In this document: piece by piece, positions 63,439 through 64,000 of the stretch
How positions within the stretch are numbered: the stretch's first letter is position 1
Layout: the number at the start of each line of letters is the position of its first letter
Source: Gemmatimonadota bacterium
GTDB taxonomy: Bacteria > Gemmatimonadota > Gemmatimonadetes > Longimicrobiales > Gaopeijiaceae
Length of the DNA: 64,000 nucleotides
Direction: 5' to 3'
NCBI GenBank assembly: GCA_028874995.1
Contig: JAPPGM010000001.1
Coordinates: 4,871-68,870 of the forward strand
Translations under genes and position numbers: made by a program
Notes under the pieces: model-generated
What the model was told of the DNA's origin: nothing
The model's database searches: none
What the model saw: the letters and a program-made list of their open reading frames with translations, nothing else

Positions 63439-64000
63439 TCAGTCCACGAACTCGAGGTCGAGTTCGGCGACGGCCCGTTCAAGGTGCGGCGCTCGCCGGA
63501 CCAACTCCTCGAGCCGAGTCGCGCGGACCGTTTCCCGGCTCACTCTGGCCGAGGCGGCCCCGGCATCCGCGTCGGCCTTCGAACCACCGTCCTCGGCAAG
63601 GATTGAAATCTTGGCAGAATCCCGCCCCGAATGAAGTGCCAGGGCCTCTTCGAGCTTCGGAAGCACGTCGGCGTCCCCCAGCCTTTCGCTGCCCAGGTCA
63701 CCCGGCACGCGGAGCACCAGAACTCCGTTGCTCGTCTCCTCGACCACGGTGGCGGCGTGCAGAAAGGGGGTCAGTCCCCGTCCGATGCGTCTGCCGTCCG
63801 ACACCACGGCCTTCCATCCGTCCGCCAGGGAAGTTGAACGGGACGGCGGGACCGGGGGCTGGGCCGCGGACGCTCCGGGATCGGACTGCGGGTCCGCCGG
63901 CAAGGCCGTCGGCGGTGCCTGCCGCGGTGGCGACCCGGGTGTTCCCGACTGCGACGGCGAGGGCGCGGCCGAAGCCGGTGTCGGCGCCGGCGCCCCTCCC
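63439..64000 (-). CDS. dnaX: DNA polymerase III subunit gamma/tau (C-terminal part, cut by window end)
   Basis: The open frame runs past the right edge. What is visible is a Pro/Ala/Ser-rich linker (63,900-64,000) and a C-terminal domain with DGWKAVVSDGRRIGRGLTPFLHAATVVEE and the end of tau (RLEELVRRAPHLERAVAELDLEFVD). Identity rests mostly on position before ybaB-recR and the general look of the tau C-terminus; the AAA+ part is outside. Confidence 0.7.
   Translation of the reverse strand, partial: GGAPAPTPASAAPSPSQSGTPGSPPRQAPPTALPADPQSDPGASAAQPPVPPSRSTSLADGWKAVVSDGRRIGRGLTPFLHAATVVEETSNGVLVLRVPGDLGSERLGDADVLPKLEEALALHSGRDSAKISILAEDGGSKADADAGAASARVSRETVRATRLEELVRRAPHLERAVAELDLEFVD

Overview
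The window is a 64 kb chromosomal segment, GC-rich, almost fully coding and with strong G/C third-position bias. It comes from a diderm, LPS-making bacterium. My best guess at lineage is Gemmatimonadota or a close relative. This is inference from gene content and order (Ig-like/LVIVD lipoprotein-type surface proteins, the Kdo-Lpt-rpoN block, the fab cluster, high GC, tight ATGA-coupled operons), not from a marker-gene search.

Layout. 1-1790: no convincing protein gene; a 5' half of tRNA-Arg(CCU) on the minus strand (1450-1488) stops at the anticodon loop and is followed by inverted repeats, which looks like a junction of an integrated or deleted element. 1.8-11.9 kb: surface and regulatory genes (a frameshifted Ig-like/LVIVD protein, a PLP dehydratase, an M30-like metallopeptidase lipoprotein, a TPR membrane protein, an Ig-like lipoprotein, and a membrane protein / ECF sigma / ZAS anti-sigma trio). 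11.9-28.5 kb: three envelope-glycan blocks. A seven-gene minus-strand operon (YfhO-like protein, UPF0104 flippase-like protein, dolichol-phosphate-mannose-synthase-like GT2, zinc-ribbon protein, PlsC-type acyltransferase, proline dehydrogenase, beta-lactamase-fold hydrolase) and a second minus-strand group (GT2, WecB, GT4, then a SAM methyltransferase) flank a plus-strand cassette (methyltransferase, FkbH-like HAD/GNAT enzyme, stand-alone acyl carrier protein, divergent polysaccharide deacetylase, hexapeptide acyltransferase). 28.5-38.9 kb: kdsB-pyrG-kdsA-kdsC-kdsD-lptC-lptA-like-lptB-rpoN, i.e. Kdo synthesis and activation plus the cytoplasmic/periplasmic part of LPS export. 39-46.5 kb: trpG/pabA, a paired zinc-ribbon protein, nadE, a CtpA-type S41 protease, xerD, a DedA protein and ispF. 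46.6-52.7 kb: fatty-acid cluster fabF-acpP-fabG-fabD-fabH-plsX-rpmF-yceD. 52.8-56.4 kb: ndk, a CBS-pair protein, sucD, sucC. 56.6-64 kb: iscS-mnmA (tRNA thiolation), grpE-dnaJ, and the recombination/lipid operon dnaX(partial)-ybaB-recR-small HEAT-like protein-pgsA-pncC.

How the genes fit together. Much of the window builds the cell envelope: CTP (PyrG) and Kdo-8-P (KdsA/C/D) meet at KdsB; LptB/LptC/LptA-like move LPS; the fab genes and PlsX feed phospholipid and lipid A; PgsA makes phosphatidylglycerol; the glycan blocks assemble and decorate a surface polysaccharide, with the FkbH/ACP pair predicted to supply a glyceryl-like acyl group on a carrier protein.

The least explained signals are: (1) the FkbH-ACP-deacetylase-acyltransferase cassette; (2) a family of AT-rich, tandem pairs of 21-nt quasi-palindromic units at about 25.1, 40.8 and 55.2 kb (perhaps 8.1 kb); (3) the truncated tRNA with its adjacent inverted repeats; (4) an LptA/OstA-like protein about four times the usual length with an acidic repeat insert; and (5) short AT-rich codon patches inside otherwise GC-rich genes.
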